The notes under the pieces are model-generated. The model was not told the DNA's origin and searched no databases. It saw only the letters and a list, made by a program, of their open reading frames with translations. The translations under genes were made by a program, and so were the position numbers. Shown here piece after piece: positions 40,894 to 53,300 of a stretch of DNA of 64,000 nucleotides (positions are counted from its first letter, which is position 1; each line of letters opens with the position of its first letter). Origin of the DNA: Rhynchopus sp. YZ270_cl-10 (taxonomy: Eukaryota > Euglenozoa > Diplonemea > Diplonemida > Diplonemidae); the NCBI GenBank assembly GCA_964035575.1, contig OZ037888.1, positions 248,001 to 312,000 on the forward strand, in the 5' to 3' direction.

Positions 40894-43304
40894 TTATGAA
40901 AACCTCGACCCACCATGCCCCGCATCGCAAACTGGTGTATCCGGAAGCTCATTAGAGTTTTCCGCTTCTACGAGGTTCTTGCTGTGTCTGGAGAGGAGAT
41001 TTGTACCGAGGGAGGTACCTCGCATGGTTTCAAAGAATTTGCGATTGTGGGCAACAATCACCGCAAGAAGCGACGAACGGTTCAATTTCCAAACCTGATC
41101 AAACACTGCCAAACACGCCGATGCCAACAACCCCCTCCACTCTATCATCTGCAACAGCCCTGAGAAGGGCTCCCTTTCCTCCAACACCGCATGCACCGCT
41201 TTGCTCTCACATTCCACCAACGCCCTTAAGATCCATACACACGGCAACGCTATATCCCCTTTAACGCTCTTATGCATTGCTCCACCGGAGGCAAACAATA
41301 AATCGCTAACAGCTGAGATCTTCTCCGGAATGTGTTGGAACATTACCCACTCCCCTATAAACGGCCAATGCCCTTGAAGGCAGCAGGAGATAACGGCGGA
41401 GGCAGCGATGAAGACTTCTGCTTCTTCACGGAGGGTTGGTGCAGAAGGGATTGGCTTTTCAACTCCATCACCACGAAATGCGGAGAGAGTAGATATCATG
41501 CTATTAAAGCTGTGAAGCAGTGCGTTTAGAGGCGACTCTGCTGGATCATAATATAAAAACGAAAAAAACTCTGGCTCCGGATCCGCGCAATTCGGCGACG
41601 ATGTTGCAATAAAGGTAAATCTCTGCCTCTGTGCCCTAGTCTCTAACAGCAGCAACGACACTTCCTGCCATTGGTTCCGCACTCCAGGATCACCTTTTAG
41701 GAGCAATGCCGTAAAAATCTGCTTCAACAACTGCGGCTCAGAAGCAACATATTGTCTCAACGCTGGAGTATCAATTATCAACAACCGCTTCCACGTCTCC
41801 GCAAGCGCCTGAGACAGAATTTTAAACTGCGGTAACAGAGCATGGGTAAGACCCATCTCTCGAACCGCGAATTGGAGATGCTTTAGAAGCCCTCCTTCGC
41901 AGATTCGTACAAAGAATACGGTGCGTTCGTCGGGGGGGAAGCACATTAGGTCGTTTACGAGGCTGTGGACGAATTGAGCCATTTCTGCCATTTTGGAGAC
42001 ACTGTCGCATTTTACGTCAGCAGAGGTGCTGAGTTGGTAGCGTTGGATTTCGCTGAGAAGCTTGCGTGATATGACGTCGACCTTCGCTTCGTTGAGGAGA
42101 ATAAAGCTGATCATTTCGCCCTGCAGCACGGCACCTTGGGTGCTCAAAAACTCATCTGTCTCCGTGTACGCATCCAACGACAGCACCGAATCCTTCAGGA
42201 AGAATATTAGGAAAATTCGCCGCATCAACTCACACACATCTTCCCCAAACTCCAACGGGTTTTTCAACTGACAGCCATGAATCGCAGCTTCATAGGAACG
42301 CCCAGGGACCCTCGCAGGGACGTTTTCCAATGCGCAAATTGTGTCAAAAAGGTTGTCCTCGCTGACAAATGCGGAAAGCAGCTCCCTAGAGTGAAAGCTT
42401 GCAGAGACGAAGAAGACTGACAGCACGCTGCTCAATGTGGTCAACGCAGTGCGGTCCATGAGATCATCCAACGCAATGTAAAGCGCCAGGATCTTAGCAG
42501 GAAACCCAACTGCAACGAGGTGCCGCATAATCTCCTCGCATGCTGCCACCTCCGCTGCATTGACAAGAAGCACCTTCTCAAGCAGACGCAGCTGTGGTAC
42601 TGTCAGCACCGCGCCCTCTCGGTGCGGTATCTGCAAGGTTGCTGCCAAATTAGTTACCCCCGGTTTGACAATAAGCGACGCCCGCTCTGCCTCAGATAAC
42701 CCCGAAAGCGCATTCGTGGATAACACCTTGCTGCTGTGCTGGTCTGGAGGTGGCGACACAGTTCGCGGTCCTTCCCGCTCATTCGTCTCATCCATTGTCG
42801 CAGGAGCAGCAGAGAGATGCGCAGTAGTAGCAGGGTTGCTCACAAAAGCATCCATCGTGGTCTCAGCACGGTACACCTGAAGCCGCAACGCACCAAGCTG
42901 TGCAAGGAACCCTTGCAGTGAAGGGGCGTCCAAAAAGGTGACCATCACACTCCCCTCCACGGGGACTCCCAAGGGCGGGTCCAGTCGTAAGCTCACACCA
43001 TTGCTTTGCGGGTAGTACAAATTTTGGAGATGCTGTAGGAGGTAGAGTAATACAATTGCAGTGAGGCCGGCTAACCTTGAACATAGGCATGCCGTGGAAA
43101 ATCTATCTGAAGCGTGGTTGAGACGTATTAATTACTTATAAAAATCACGCCTCAACTCTCCACTGTATTTTTTTGACAACCCATCTTCGCGGGCAATTTT
43201 GAATTGAGAGGTGGGGCATACCAAAGGGTGGCTGATGAGTTCAGAGGACTTTCCGTCAGTTTCTGAGGTGATGCGGATACTGCTAAGGTCGCTCTTGACC
43301 TGCG
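40894..43304 (-). CDS. PP4R3/SMEK-like regulatory subunit of protein phosphatase 4
   Basis: The main exon (43020 region to 40894, about 700 codons) has the helical SMK-1 domain of SMEK proteins. KILALYIALDDLMDRTALTT, ELLSAFVSEDNLFDTICALE and SGLLQMIEWRGLLASACLAV parallel conserved blocks. These proteins direct PP4 to its substrates. The frame opens without an ATG, so upstream exons are needed. One is visible: after a CCCCCCCACGCAG acceptor (43305-43306) comes VKSDLSSIRITSETDGKSSE...TSQFKIARED, which fits the N-terminal EVH1/PH-like domain of the family. The exact donor and acceptor between 43020 and 43180 are ambiguous, and the first exon was not located. Confidence 0.7.
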
Positions 43305-43435
43305 TGGGGGGGAGAAGGTTACATATTGTCAAGAGTATCAAGAATAGTGGTAAATGATGAGTCACAAAATGGGCATTTTTTAATACCGATGGAATTTGAC
43401 CACCAGTGTGTGTGTTCCCCGAAGAGAAAGAAATG

Positions 43436-43475
43436 GTTTATAAGATGAACTAAGCCTCTCGTGTTTAGTCACCTC
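43436..43475 (-). repeat. Hairpin repeat family A copy
   Basis: TTTATAAGATGAACTAAGCC then TCTCGTGTTTAGTCACCTC. It may lie in the first intron or leader of the PP4R3 gene. Confidence 0.7.
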
Positions 43476-44164
43476 AAAAAAAAAAAGGGGGGGAGAAGGC
43501 AGATGTGTCCGCAAGCGGAGCTCCCTCAACATACAATGTGGATTGCGCCCTTCCCAACCTCATCCCATTTTCCTTGCAGCTGTAATCGATGTACCTTGAC
43601 GATAGAGCCTGACATGGCAACTTTCCCTTTTTTTCTGTTGTTTCTCTGTGTGTATGGGCAATAGAGGAAAAAGGGGGGAAGAATTTGCTTTAAAAAAAAA
43701 ATGCTAACGTCTCTGTGGACAGGATCTCGAATCACGGAGGGGGCTTACAAAGCGGTGCTATATGCTTTGCGCAAAGGCACATAAATCGAAGGAAAAAAAA
43801 CTCTGCTTGATTTTGGAAAAGACACCACAGAGCAGCAACCTAACGGAAAAGGGAACGGAAAAGGTTCCTCCAGGCCAACGGTGTCTGATGCGTTGTCAGA
43901 TTCACTCTGAGATAGTAACTGCGAATAAATGAACAATTGGCGACGTGCCCTTCAAGCAAAGATACTATTGAATGGTATGCAGTTACGGCATTAAACCTCA
44001 GTCTGGGCGGGATTGAGGTGTACGATCCACGTCCCACTGTTACCAAGGCAAGTTCTTTGTTATAGGAAGGACGGAAGATAAGGACTTCGACCAATTTAGA
44101 GGACAACCCTCCTGATATAACGTGCAGAATTGATAACGATGTTTACCCAAAGGAGACTCGGTTG
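43476..44164. other. Intergenic DNA with a tRNA-like motif
   Basis: On the minus strand near 43705-43790 a sequence with CTTTGTAAGC and GATTCGAGATCC, followed by T9, recalls a tRNA-derived SINE, but no cloverleaf closes. Otherwise no gene was recognised. Confidence 0.35.
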
Positions 44165-44275
44165 TACAAGACGAGACAGACCTCTTGTGACAGTGTACCT
44201 TTGGTGGTGATGTACCAGGTAGCACCGTGGGTAGAATAACCATGCAATCCTACATCCATTTCGTATGTTAAATCT
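44165..44275 (-). repeat. Dispersed repeat family E, copy 3
   Basis: CTCTTGTGACAGTGTACCTT then ACCATGCAATCCTACATCCA and TTTCG. Matches 8540-8640. Confidence 0.55.
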
Positions 44276-45020
44276 AGAAAAAAAAAAAGAGGGGGAAGGA
44301 AGTGAGGCGTTCCTTGGTCATTGTTGCCTTTTTTTTGTTTTGTAGTTTTTTTATAGGTTTTTTTTTAAATGTCCGTTTTCCCTCCCAAAAAAAAGGGGTG
44401 AGAGGGTGCTCGTTTCCTCCAAACAAAAGCTCTCTCTCTTTCTTTCCAGTCCAGCCATCCCCCTCGCACTGGTTTTGGCCTGTATTTCGCAATTTTGGGC
44501 GGAAAAATCTAGGGTTAAAAGGGGTAGGGGTAGTTACCTAGCCAATTACCATTTTTTTTTTTTGGCATTTCTTAATGAATGGCGTTCTCTTCACCGATCG
44601 TTTTTTTTATGTGACCACCAAAAAAGAATTCCACCCTCTCCCTCTCGTTCAAATCCCCAGTCTTAAGTATTGAAACCCTGTTTCAAAATAGCCCCATACT
44701 CCTATCCCCCATCCCTTTTTTTTGTGTTCTTTTTTGAAAAGTTTTTTTTTTTTGAAAAGAAAGAAACAAAAAAAAATACTTCAAAAAAAAATGTATCAAA
44801 AAGACACCTTAAGTTTCCCCTGAGGAAAAAGGTATATTTTTTTGGAAAATCTAACGTTTAAAAAAAAGACCGTGGCTATGGAGCCTGGGGGAAGGGAGGA
44901 ACGAGCTCAAGGACAGCACAGTGCTAGGTACTCTGTTTGAAAGGTAGTGCCTCCCAGAGAAGGCGAAGGGGGGGCCGTGTGTGTGTGGTGTGTGGAGAGG
45001 CAGGGCGGCAAGACTTCACG
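44276..45020. other. 3' flank of AP-2 sigma gene
   Basis: Homopolymer-rich, no recognised feature. Confidence 0.4.
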
Positions 45021-46827
45021 CTAGTCCTGCTGCTCTATTTCTTGTAGCTGATGCAGCACTACTAGTTTGGACGTCTCCTGCACCTCCCCTGCAAGGAAAA
45101 GCTCGTCAATCACCATGTACACCTGTGTATGAGGGTGTGTTAGAAGAAGTAAAGTGTGGGCAGTTCCTAAGGGTGAAATATTGCCCAAGGGTGATAGAAA
45201 AAAGTGATGAAAAAAAAAAATGGTTGGTCGGTGTGAACTTTTTTTGGTCGTCGAGTAAATATATGGGTCCGTCCGGAAACCCTCCTGGTAAGATTCATCC
45301 TTTTGGGGTTTTTTATGGTTTTTCTGCTCAAAACACCCAAACAACCCAATTTTTTGATACCCGCCATACACCTACCACCCCAGAGGGCATATTTTGGGCA
45401 TTTATTTTTGTTTATTTCCCCTCCCCCCCTTTTTACTTATATTTTTTTACGTATTTTTGGACATTTCATAAACGTGGCAATGACAGCAGTGAAGTTCCCT
45501 TTTTTGTCGAGAAACACGGTAAGAATGGGTGCGACGCACACTTGGTGTCGTTTCGAACCATCTCTCTGATGATTCTTGTTGTCAGGAGATCCTTACCGTA
45601 GGGGTCATTGTCGGTGCCCTGCGCGAGCTTCCTCACACAGAGGCCTTTGTTATCTCATTCCCTCGTACTCATACGTATCAGCGCACCCTTCTTTCCATCA
45701 ATCTCTTTTCTTCTGTGTACTGCTACCCGAGCAACGGTCGTGTCATTTCAGCGTGTACTCTGACACGGAGGACCTGTATTTACTATGGAGTCTCCACATC
45801 CAAGGTGACCCACAAAGCAAAAGTCCCTGGCATTGATCTAGTAGATTTGACAGAGGTCAATGAAACCTTGTCAAGGCGGCATGACAGGATTAAGAGAAAG
45901 AGAGAAGAGATCCAGAAGAACGACAATAAAAGGCTGAAAATATGATTAAAAAAGCGAAAATATAGCCTCAGACCCCCCAAAAAACCTATTTTCATATCAG
46001 AATATCACTTAGATGCACTTTTTGTGGGGGGCATCATCAAAAAAACCCAAAAATACCCAAAAGGATGAATCTTACCAGAGGGGTTTCCGGACGAGTCCAT
46101 ATGAAGAAGACTGGATTATTTTGATGTTCGCAGGCATTACTGGAATGTCCCCCATTTTTGTGGTTTTGAAAAAAAAAAAATGCAAACAGAAAAAAAAGGG
46201 GCTCACTGTACTTTGGCAACCTTTTGGCCACCTTCACTGTTGTATCTTTCTAAGTGTCGGGAAGAAACGTCATTTTCCCCAAATAAGATAACACTGTTCC
46301 ATACCTTGTGGAAGTTGAAGACAAGGTCCAGCTCGCAGACGTTGCCGAAGTAGTGGTCGAGCACTTCGACGAGGAGGTGGATGTTCTCCAGGTACGCAAG
46401 GTCGTTGTCGTTCACGTCCACGCAGAAGGAGAAGTAGAGCCCTGCGTAACGTCTGTACACAATCTTGTACTTCCGCCATCTGTGAATGGGGGGGTTAATG
46501 AAAAAAGTGTTGAAAAACCAAAATGGTTGCTTCTCTCTGTCGTTTTTTTTTTTTTGCCAAAAACAAATCATTTTAGTTTGGTGTTGCAAAAGATAAGCAA
46601 TATTGCTTTAAACTTTGCAGTATAGTAGACTTAGTATCTTCACAATTTTTGGGTCTCATGAAGGTGAGGACATACTCAACGAAGTTCGTGTAGCGGCTCT
46701 CTCTCGTGGTGATCATGCGGTGGATCTCCTGCTTGATCTTTTCCCTCTCCTCCTCCTCGTACGCCGCGTACCATTTGCTCAGCCTCGTCTTCCCCGACCT
46801 GTTCTGCAGTAATATAAAGCGAATCAT
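45021..46827 (-). CDS. AP2S1: AP-2 (clathrin adaptor) sigma subunit
   Basis: Three exons: 46827-46676, 46479-46305 and 45122-45021. The introns are 196 nt (GTATGT to TTCACAG) and 1,182 nt (GTATGG to ATACACAG). The joined product is exactly 142 residues, the length of animal and plant AP-2 sigma. Diagnostic stretches are MIRFILLQNRSGKTRLSKWY, TNFVE-W at the first junction, YRRYAGLYFSFCVDVNDNDL, LVEVLDHYFGNVCELDLVFN and VIDELFLAGEVQETS. It is the small core subunit of the AP-2 complex, which links clathrin to cargo during endocytosis and binds acidic di-leucine signals. AP-1 sigma is similar, but the RFILLQNR start and overall match favour AP-2. The second intron hosts a separate plus-strand gene. 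Confidence 0.97.
45480..45945 (+). CDS. Intron-nested gene of unknown function
   Basis: Reads opposite to, and lies wholly inside, the second intron of AP-2 sigma. Exon 1 is 45480-45518 (MTAVKFPFLSRNT). The intron is 45519-45585 (67 nt, GTAAGA to TTGTCAG). Exon 2 is 45586-45945 (EILTVGVIVGALRELPHTEA...). Both borders are canonical and the phase is zero, giving 132 residues. The C-terminus is very basic (RRHDRIKRKREEIQKNDNKR then LKI), like a nuclear localisation or RNA-binding tail. Composition is even and unlike low-complexity DNA. No family was recognised. It is one of the few genes here on the plus strand. Confidence 0.7.
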
Positions 46828-48412
46828 ATTCGCAAACCTTCACGTCACCCCCTCACCCCTCTCCCCTTTTCCCCTTTGTTCACTGCCCTGGAGCACAGCT
46901 AGTGTAATGTTCCTGAGATATGTTTGGGGGGAGAGGGAAAAGAAAATTGACTTGAAATACAAAGCCCTCTCGGGGAAGGAGAGGGCGGCAGGTTGCAAGA
47001 TGATGGCATGCTCCGGTGTCGCATCACGACAAAGGGTACATCACTCATTTGCAGGATGCCCTGCAGAGTACCCAGCTCTCCCCATTGAAATATCTGCTTG
47101 TGGTGCGGCTACCATGGGCTGTGTGTGCTGGCTCAGTGGCCATGTGCTGAATGCCCGCGCTTCTTCAGGACATGGTGCTGGTATGTGACAAAAACGCAAA
47201 ATCCTCTTGCGCATCTGGGTCAGGTGTTTTAATTAATAACCATCGGCGACTTCAACTGCAACACAGAGAACACCTCCACTCTCACAGAAGCAGGCAGGCC
47301 TGGCCTGGTTGTGAGTGAGGTTGAAATGTGGGAAAGGTGGGTGTGAGGTGGGTTCGGGTTTTGAACAGCCAAGAGAAAAAAGTCAAAAGGCTCGTGGATC
47401 ACCATCATCAACGACAGGGTGTCGTGTTTGTCAGGGATTCCTGGGAAACACAGAAATACATCAACAAAAATGAACACACACATGAACACCCCATCCCTCG
47501 CCCATCCCAGTCCCTTCCTCCTGCTTTGGTGAGAAGACGCTCTGTGCCTCGGTGGACACCTGCATCTGTCTTTCGAGGAAGAAGGAAAACGGGGGGCGTG
47601 GTGGGATGGGTTGTGTCCATGCAAAATCAACACACGCAACAATGTTGTGGAAAAAACAAAACCATCAAAGTCGCTGAACCGTAAAAAACACAAGGCTGAA
47701 GGTTGCAACGACGCCACTAACCTGACAAAGGCCAAACGATGCTAACAGGATGGATGGACGCAAATGCGTCTTTGAAAAGAACAAAAGTGAAGTTGGTAGT
47801 GCAAACGCATCTGGGAGAGGCAGGCACTCACACTTCTCTGGAAAACAATGCTATAAATCATCAAAAAGAATACACCACCCGAGTCCACGTGTGGAGGGAT
47901 GTCGTGTGACGTCTGCCGCTGGTATCAAAAACACCACACAGCGTGTGGCTTCTCGTTCTCACAGACAGACAACACTCGACAAGACGACCCTGTGCGAGGA
48001 CATGCTGTTGGTGGGAGGACGCTCTGTGCCTCGGTGGACACCTGCGTCTGTTCTCCCAGGAAAGGCGTGTGCAAGTGCAGCTGCATTGCATTGCTTTGCA
48101 AGAAACGCCTTCCCGCACAACAACAGCACTTCCCAACCATTTCGAGTGGGTCGTGCCGGACAGGTGGGTGGGAGGGAGGGATGGGGTGGAGGGAAAATGC
48201 AACCACACACACCAAGCGGGATGTCTGGTGTATTCATTGCAGATAAAGGATACAAAGTAAAGGAAACTATAAAGTGGAAGCTATGAAAAATATAAAATAC
48301 AAAAAGAAGTTTAAGTGGACAAAACAAGAAGCTGGGTAGAGAAAAGGGAAAAGGAAAGGCACACATGCACCCATCATCAGTCTCAATCTCAGTCCCATCC
48401 CCGTCCTCATCC
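46828..48412. other. Intergenic DNA with a duplicated 45-bp segment and a LINE tail
   Basis: The segment GACGCTCTGTGCCTCGGTGG then ACACCTGC(A/G)TCTGT occurs twice, at 47536 and 48018. A LINE 3'-tail copy is at 47788-47850 (GAAGTTGGTAGTGCAAACGC). No confident gene was recognised. Confidence 0.5.
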
Positions 48413-49951
48413 TCACGTGCTCATACACGTGGCGGAGCAGCCGTCCCCCTCAACAGTGTTCCCGTCGTCACACTGCTCACCGTCGTCAACGCTGCCGTCA
48501 CCACAGCACGTCACAGGGGTGAGTGCGGCCGACGCCTCCTCCAGCCACGTCCAGCCCCCCACAGGTGCCGTCGCGTACTCGGCCACCACAAAGCGTGCCA
48601 GCCCGTCGACCCCGTAGGTGTAGCTGTTCGCACTGCCCCCAGGCATGTCCTGGATGTTGTGCAGGCTGCGGGCGCTGATGCTTCCAGCGAGGTACTCGCT
48701 CGTCGTGCCCATGGCATCGTGCGCAAAGGGCAGGATGGCGTCGAGCGCCACGTCCGCCACATCCCCGTCCTCATACCTCGCCTCGTAGTGTGTTGTCGTC
48801 AGGCTCCCTGCAGCAACGGCGCTGTAGCCGTGGTAGTCCTGCCACAGGGCGTACGTTCTGTCGATGTTTGCGTGGTGCAGGAAGAACAGCGGGTCTGCAG
48901 GGCTGTAGTCTGTCGTCATCGTCTCCCCAACGTACGTGTGCACAGACCGGTGTGCTCCTGACTCGTACCCTGTGCTGAAGGACGTGTAGTCTGCGTGCAC
49001 AACCTGCATCCCCACGTTCGCCGCCCCGTACGGACCACCACCAAAGATCTGGCTGTAGCGCTTCAGGCAAGGGTTCCCCGGCTGCGACGTGGTCCACCCT
49101 GCAGACACACCCTTGTCCACACAGGACGTTGCGCTGTCCGTCGTCCCAGTCGGGTTTGTCGGCCCAAACGTCTTCGTCTTCCACACACACGTCTGCAGGG
49201 GGATGTCCGCCTCCCAGTCCCAGTACGGCAGCGTCACACACTCGAACCCAGGCAGCGACCGCAGGGCGTTCTCGTACCCAAGCACAAACCACCTGTGCCA
49301 CGGCAGGAACGCAGACGTCGAGTGCGCAATCCCCGTGTTCGTCACGTGCGACTGCTCAAACTCGTCGTACACAGCACGCTTCTGCGTCTTCAGTGCTGCC
49401 ACAGCCGCAATGTAGTGCTCACGGTCCGCACACGACAGCTGCGACCACGCGTGGCGCACACGTGGTGGGCACACCGGCGCAGGCACAGGTTCCGATGTGG
49501 GCACTGCCGTGGGCACAGGTGTGGGCGGCACCGTCCCTGTCGCAACACAGTTCCACGTAAACGTGAACCCGGCACGCGTTATGATGTGGTCCGACGTGAA
49601 CTGCACCGCCATCGCGTGCGCCCCGTTCTTCGCATCTGCAGGGGCACTTGTCCCAGACGTGTACGACACCTGGCTGTACTCACCCGCCCCGTTGTCCCCC
49701 CACACCGTCACAAAGTCGTACCTCGACTCTGTGTCGAACGCCGAAAACCCAACCGTGAGCTCGTACCCCGCCCCACACGCCGGCACCTTCCAGCACAGGT
49801 CTTCGTTGTTCGAGTACTGTGACGACCCTGCTTTGTGTGTCTGCGACCCAGATGCGGGCAGCACCGTGCAGTCACCAGGGATGCTCAGCCCTGCCACCTC
49901 GCTGCAGCACAGTGTGCAGGCCACTGCTGCCAGCGTCGCCGTGTGGCGCAT
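48413..49951 (-). CDS. Secreted tyrosinase with CUB and Cys-rich domains
   Basis: 512 residues from the ATG at 49951; the start was chosen because MRHTATLAAVACTLCCSEVAG is a good signal peptide, whereas the longer open frame begins at GTG. Order: signal peptide; CUB-like domain (about 28-143, with DLCWKVPACGAGYELTVGFS); a Pro/Val/Thr linker; tyrosinase domain (about 165-430) with copper-A histidines in HSTSAFLPWHRW (about 209) and copper-B histidines in HRSVH and FFLHHANIDR (about 354); and a C-terminal Cys-rich unit CGDGSVDDGEQCDDGNTVEG like Myxococcus-type (DUF4215) repeats. Tyrosinases are type-3 copper enzymes that oxidise phenols to quinones. The architecture implies an extracellular or wall enzyme. 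No intron was seen and the coding GC content is markedly high. Confidence 0.93.
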   Translation of the reverse strand: MRHTATLAAVACTLCCSEVAGLSIPGDCTVLPASGSQTHKAGSSQYSNNEDLCWKVPACGAGYELTVGFSAFDTESRYDFVTVWGDNGAGEYSQVSYTSGTSAPADAKNGAHAMAVQFTSDHIITRAGFTFTWNCVATGTVPPTPVPTAVPTSEPVPAPVCPPRVRHAWSQLSCADREHYIAAVAALKTQKRAVYDEFEQSHVTNTGIAHSTSAFLPWHRWFVLGYENALRSLPGFECVTLPYWDWEADIPLQTCVWKTKTFGPTNPTGTTDSATSCVDKGVSAGWTTSQPGNPCLKRYSQIFGGGPYGAANVGMQVVHADYTSFSTGYESGAHRSVHTYVGETMTTDYSPADPLFFLHHANIDRTYALWQDYHGYSAVAAGSLTTTHYEARYEDGDVADVALDAILPFAHDAMGTTSEYLAGSISARSLHNIQDMPGGSANSYTYGVDGLARFVVAEYATAPVGGWTWLEEASAALTPVTCCGDGSVDDGEQCDDGNTVEGDGCSATCMST

Positions 49952-50303
49952 CTTGCTGTTGTGTCTTTTGGTGCTGCGAAATATATCTGATTTAACCTGC
50001 ATTTCGTGTGTGGTGTCGACGTTACTGGTTGCAACGTTTAGAAACCTGAAAAACTGAAACAAAACACAACACCCCTCTTTTTTTGTTTCCTCTGCTTCAC
50101 GCACACTACCTTGAGAATGCTACCCCACACGACGTGGCAGCAGGCAACACTGGACAGTGAACGATGCGGCGCTTCCGCAGCAACTAAGGGATGCGACAAG
50201 GAACGAACATGCAAAGCGGGAAGAGCACAAACACGCATAGACCTTTGATGCCAACAGCAGATCCACATGGTGGCTCTTTTCGAAGAGGAAAAGAAAAAGA
50301 AAA
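49952..50303. other. 5' flank of the tyrosinase gene up to the LINE
   Basis: No separate gene recognised. It contains the left copy of the LINE target duplication, AGAAAAAGAAAA, at 50292-50303. Confidence 0.5.
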
Positions 50304-50355
50304 TGAAGTTGATAGTGCAAACGCCTCTGGGACGCAGGCACTGACACTCCGCGGG

Positions 50356-53300
50356 TTATCGAACCCCGGAGTGTTGCGCTTGTGTTTGGTTTACAGGGAA
50401 GCTGTAAGCAGGTATACAATCATTACCCCACCCTGACCGGGAAGGGGGGACAACATGATTTAGTGATTCAAGAAAAGCACGTGTTTTAGCACACAACACT
50501 GGGCGTCTGCTGAATCCGATGAGCGCCGGGGCGCCGACGGAACGGAGGGAGTGCACACGATCCCTCTTCACACCAGGGAATGGGGCGCGGCGGAGTTTCG
50601 CTGTTAAAGCCCGCATGTTAGCCTTGACGATGAGCCTTTGCATGGCCCGCCCACGCTCGCGGATATTAGAGGTCTGTTTGGCGAGGAAGACCCTTGTGCG
50701 CAATTCGAAGTCGACCGCGAGCTCGACACACGACACGTCGCGGGGTTCTTTGCTCCACTCGAGCGTAATCACCCACCACAGGAAAGCTTTCAAAGTGAAC
50801 GCCTCCCTATAGGTGGAGGAAAAACTAGGTTGTAGCTTGGTCAGATATGTGCGGAAGGGGGTATCCCGTTTAGAGGCAGCAAATGTGAGATTCCAAGGGT
50901 GCACAGCCGGGGCCACATCCGCTGGACTTGAGAGGGTCGTGTCGATCGTGGTGACGGCATCGAGGAGAAGAGACTGTACCGCCTTCACCGTCACCTTGCT
51001 CACATTGGAGGGCACAATGCCGTGCAGCACAAAGCAGGTGGGAAGCCCCTTGCCGTAGAGGCTGATGGCCGACGCATGTAGGGCAGTGAATGCCGGTGTG
51101 TGCACTATGCTGCAGTGCCACAGTAGGTGGCGTGTGTGGCATGTAACCTGGACGAGGCATAAGGGGCATTTATCGCTGAAGTCCGCCTCGGGCAGGCCAC
51201 TGCGCTTGAGCCCATCTGGATGGCAGAAGAGGACTCCACCACACAGAACACGTCGCATCCGGAAAGCCTTGAGGGGGTCGTGGTATTGTAGATTGCGCCA
51301 CAGGGCATTGGTGGCGCGGGTGTCAATGCCGTCGTTGATGCCGTCGTACGTAGGGCGTTTACTCTGTAGGTCATCCCATACCGCCGTACGTGCCAGAACT
51401 CGCACTTCATGGGCCCTCTTGGCTTTGTCTATCTCGATGATGGGGGTAGTCTTCGCGGTTGCAGACGTAGACGTCACTGTCTTCATCTCAGGGTCCCAAC
51501 TCACGCCACATCTGCGGGAGGCGGCAAGCACCGTCCCCACTGGACCAACTGCATGCATAGGTGTACCCCGTGCGGCCAGGGTCTCGTATCTCTCTCTGAT
51601 GTTCATGCACCTCTGGCGTATGGCGTCGTTGCGTTCCACACTGGCAGCGTAAGTTCTGAACGTCCGGCATATTGCACTCGAGAGGGGGTGTGCCATGTGC
51701 GCCTTCAGGCAGAGTGTGAGCAATGCATCCACTGAACGGGTAAGGTAGGTGGGGCCCCAGCAGCACATCGCCACTGCCTTCGTTAGTTCATTCAACACTG
51801 ACTGAGGGGGCATGTTGAATGCGGACTCGTATAACACTGAAGGGAGGATGGCAGATGTGGCAATAGATACCTTCTGGGAGAAGGAGAGCGGTGTCGCACC
51901 CAAACATGAGAGCGCCCTCACGGCTGATTGGTATACCGTAGCGTTGTATCGCCCCTTGCTCCGTAGGGAGCTGTACATCATCACGCCGAGTGAGCGGAGT
52001 GACTCTGTTGTCCGGAACCTATGGTTGTCCTCAGACTTCAGCTTGCATTTGTGGTTCTTCAATGATGAGAAGGCAAAGGTCTTCGCCATGTTGAGGCGCA
52101 TGCCTGTGATGCGGCAGAAGTCCTCCACTCGCAGCAGACACGCCCCCACCGAAGCTTCACTATGGCGAGACAAAAGGTATGCGTCGTCAGCAAACGACCG
52201 TACAAACGCCTCAGGTACCTCTGCCGTGATGCAGTGTGTCAGGACCGACATCAAGGCGTTGATGAGCACCACAGAGAGGGGGCACCCCTGCAGAATCCCA
52301 TTCGTCACGGAGTACGCCTCTCCTACGCCGGAGGGCAGCTTGAACCGCCGTCTCAGCTTGGCGTACATTGCTCGCAGAGGTGTCATGATCCTGGGGTGAA
52401 GCCCCATCTTCTCTACAAGATCCAAGGTGAGGCCCTGTGGTACGCGGTCGAAGCACTTCGCAAAGTCGAGTGCCAGACCGTGCAGCGGTTCGCCACCGAG
52501 CAGAGCGTCCTCCATCTGTGTGAAGACGTCATACAAGACGTCGTTCGTGCTGTGCTTTGGGCGGAAGCCATGTTGCGACGGGTGTACCCATTGTTCCTGC
52601 CATTGTTGAACTGCCTGCAGGCGTGCGCAGGCCCACAACCGGTACACCGCACTGGTCACTGTCACAGGACGTAGCTTCAAGGGGGACTGGTCCTCGCCTT
52701 TGGGAAGGAGCGTCACCAGGGCGGTCAACAGCGCTTGCGGCCACACACCGTTCGTCTCTATCGCGTTGAACACTCGGGCAAAACCGTCCAGTATGCACAG
52801 GGGCATCGCATGAAGCTCCAATGAGCGCCAGCCATCAGTTCCGCAGGCGTCCGTGCGCTTACCTTTCTTGTCAAGCGTTCTACGCAAGTCAGCACCACTT
52901 AGCGGGTCTAGGGACATCGGGGAGTGCGCGACGAAGCTGCCGAAACGTTGTTCGAAAGAGGCGAGAGTTGGCTCGGGATGGTCGTGGTCGTATAGGTTGA
53001 ACACCGATTTCCATTCATCACGCAGGAGTTTGTCCATCTCCCTGTGGTTGGCCGTAAGCACACCATCTTCCCCCCGAAGGGCGGAAATAGGAACACCCTG
53101 TTTACCCATGCACCACGCCGTGAGTTTTCGTCGTTCGCTGCTGAAATCCACCTTCAGCTTGGTGGTGTACTGCTTCTCGCGCTGTAGACGGGTATTGCGT
53201 ATCTCAAGGTTCATAAGCATCTTGGATTTTTCCAGCAGAGAGTTAAGGATCTGTATTTGCCTTTCGAGCGAGAGAGGGATTGTCGTCTCCTCGGACCTCA

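Noticed and set aside
43705-43790. Possible tRNA-Thr on the minus strand (CTTTGTAAGC, GATTCGAGATCC, then T9)
   Set aside because: The acceptor and T stems do not pair; at best a tRNA-derived repeat.
49089-49822. Long plus-strand frames rich in Arg, His and Pro
   Set aside because: Antisense shadows of the GC-rich tyrosinase gene.
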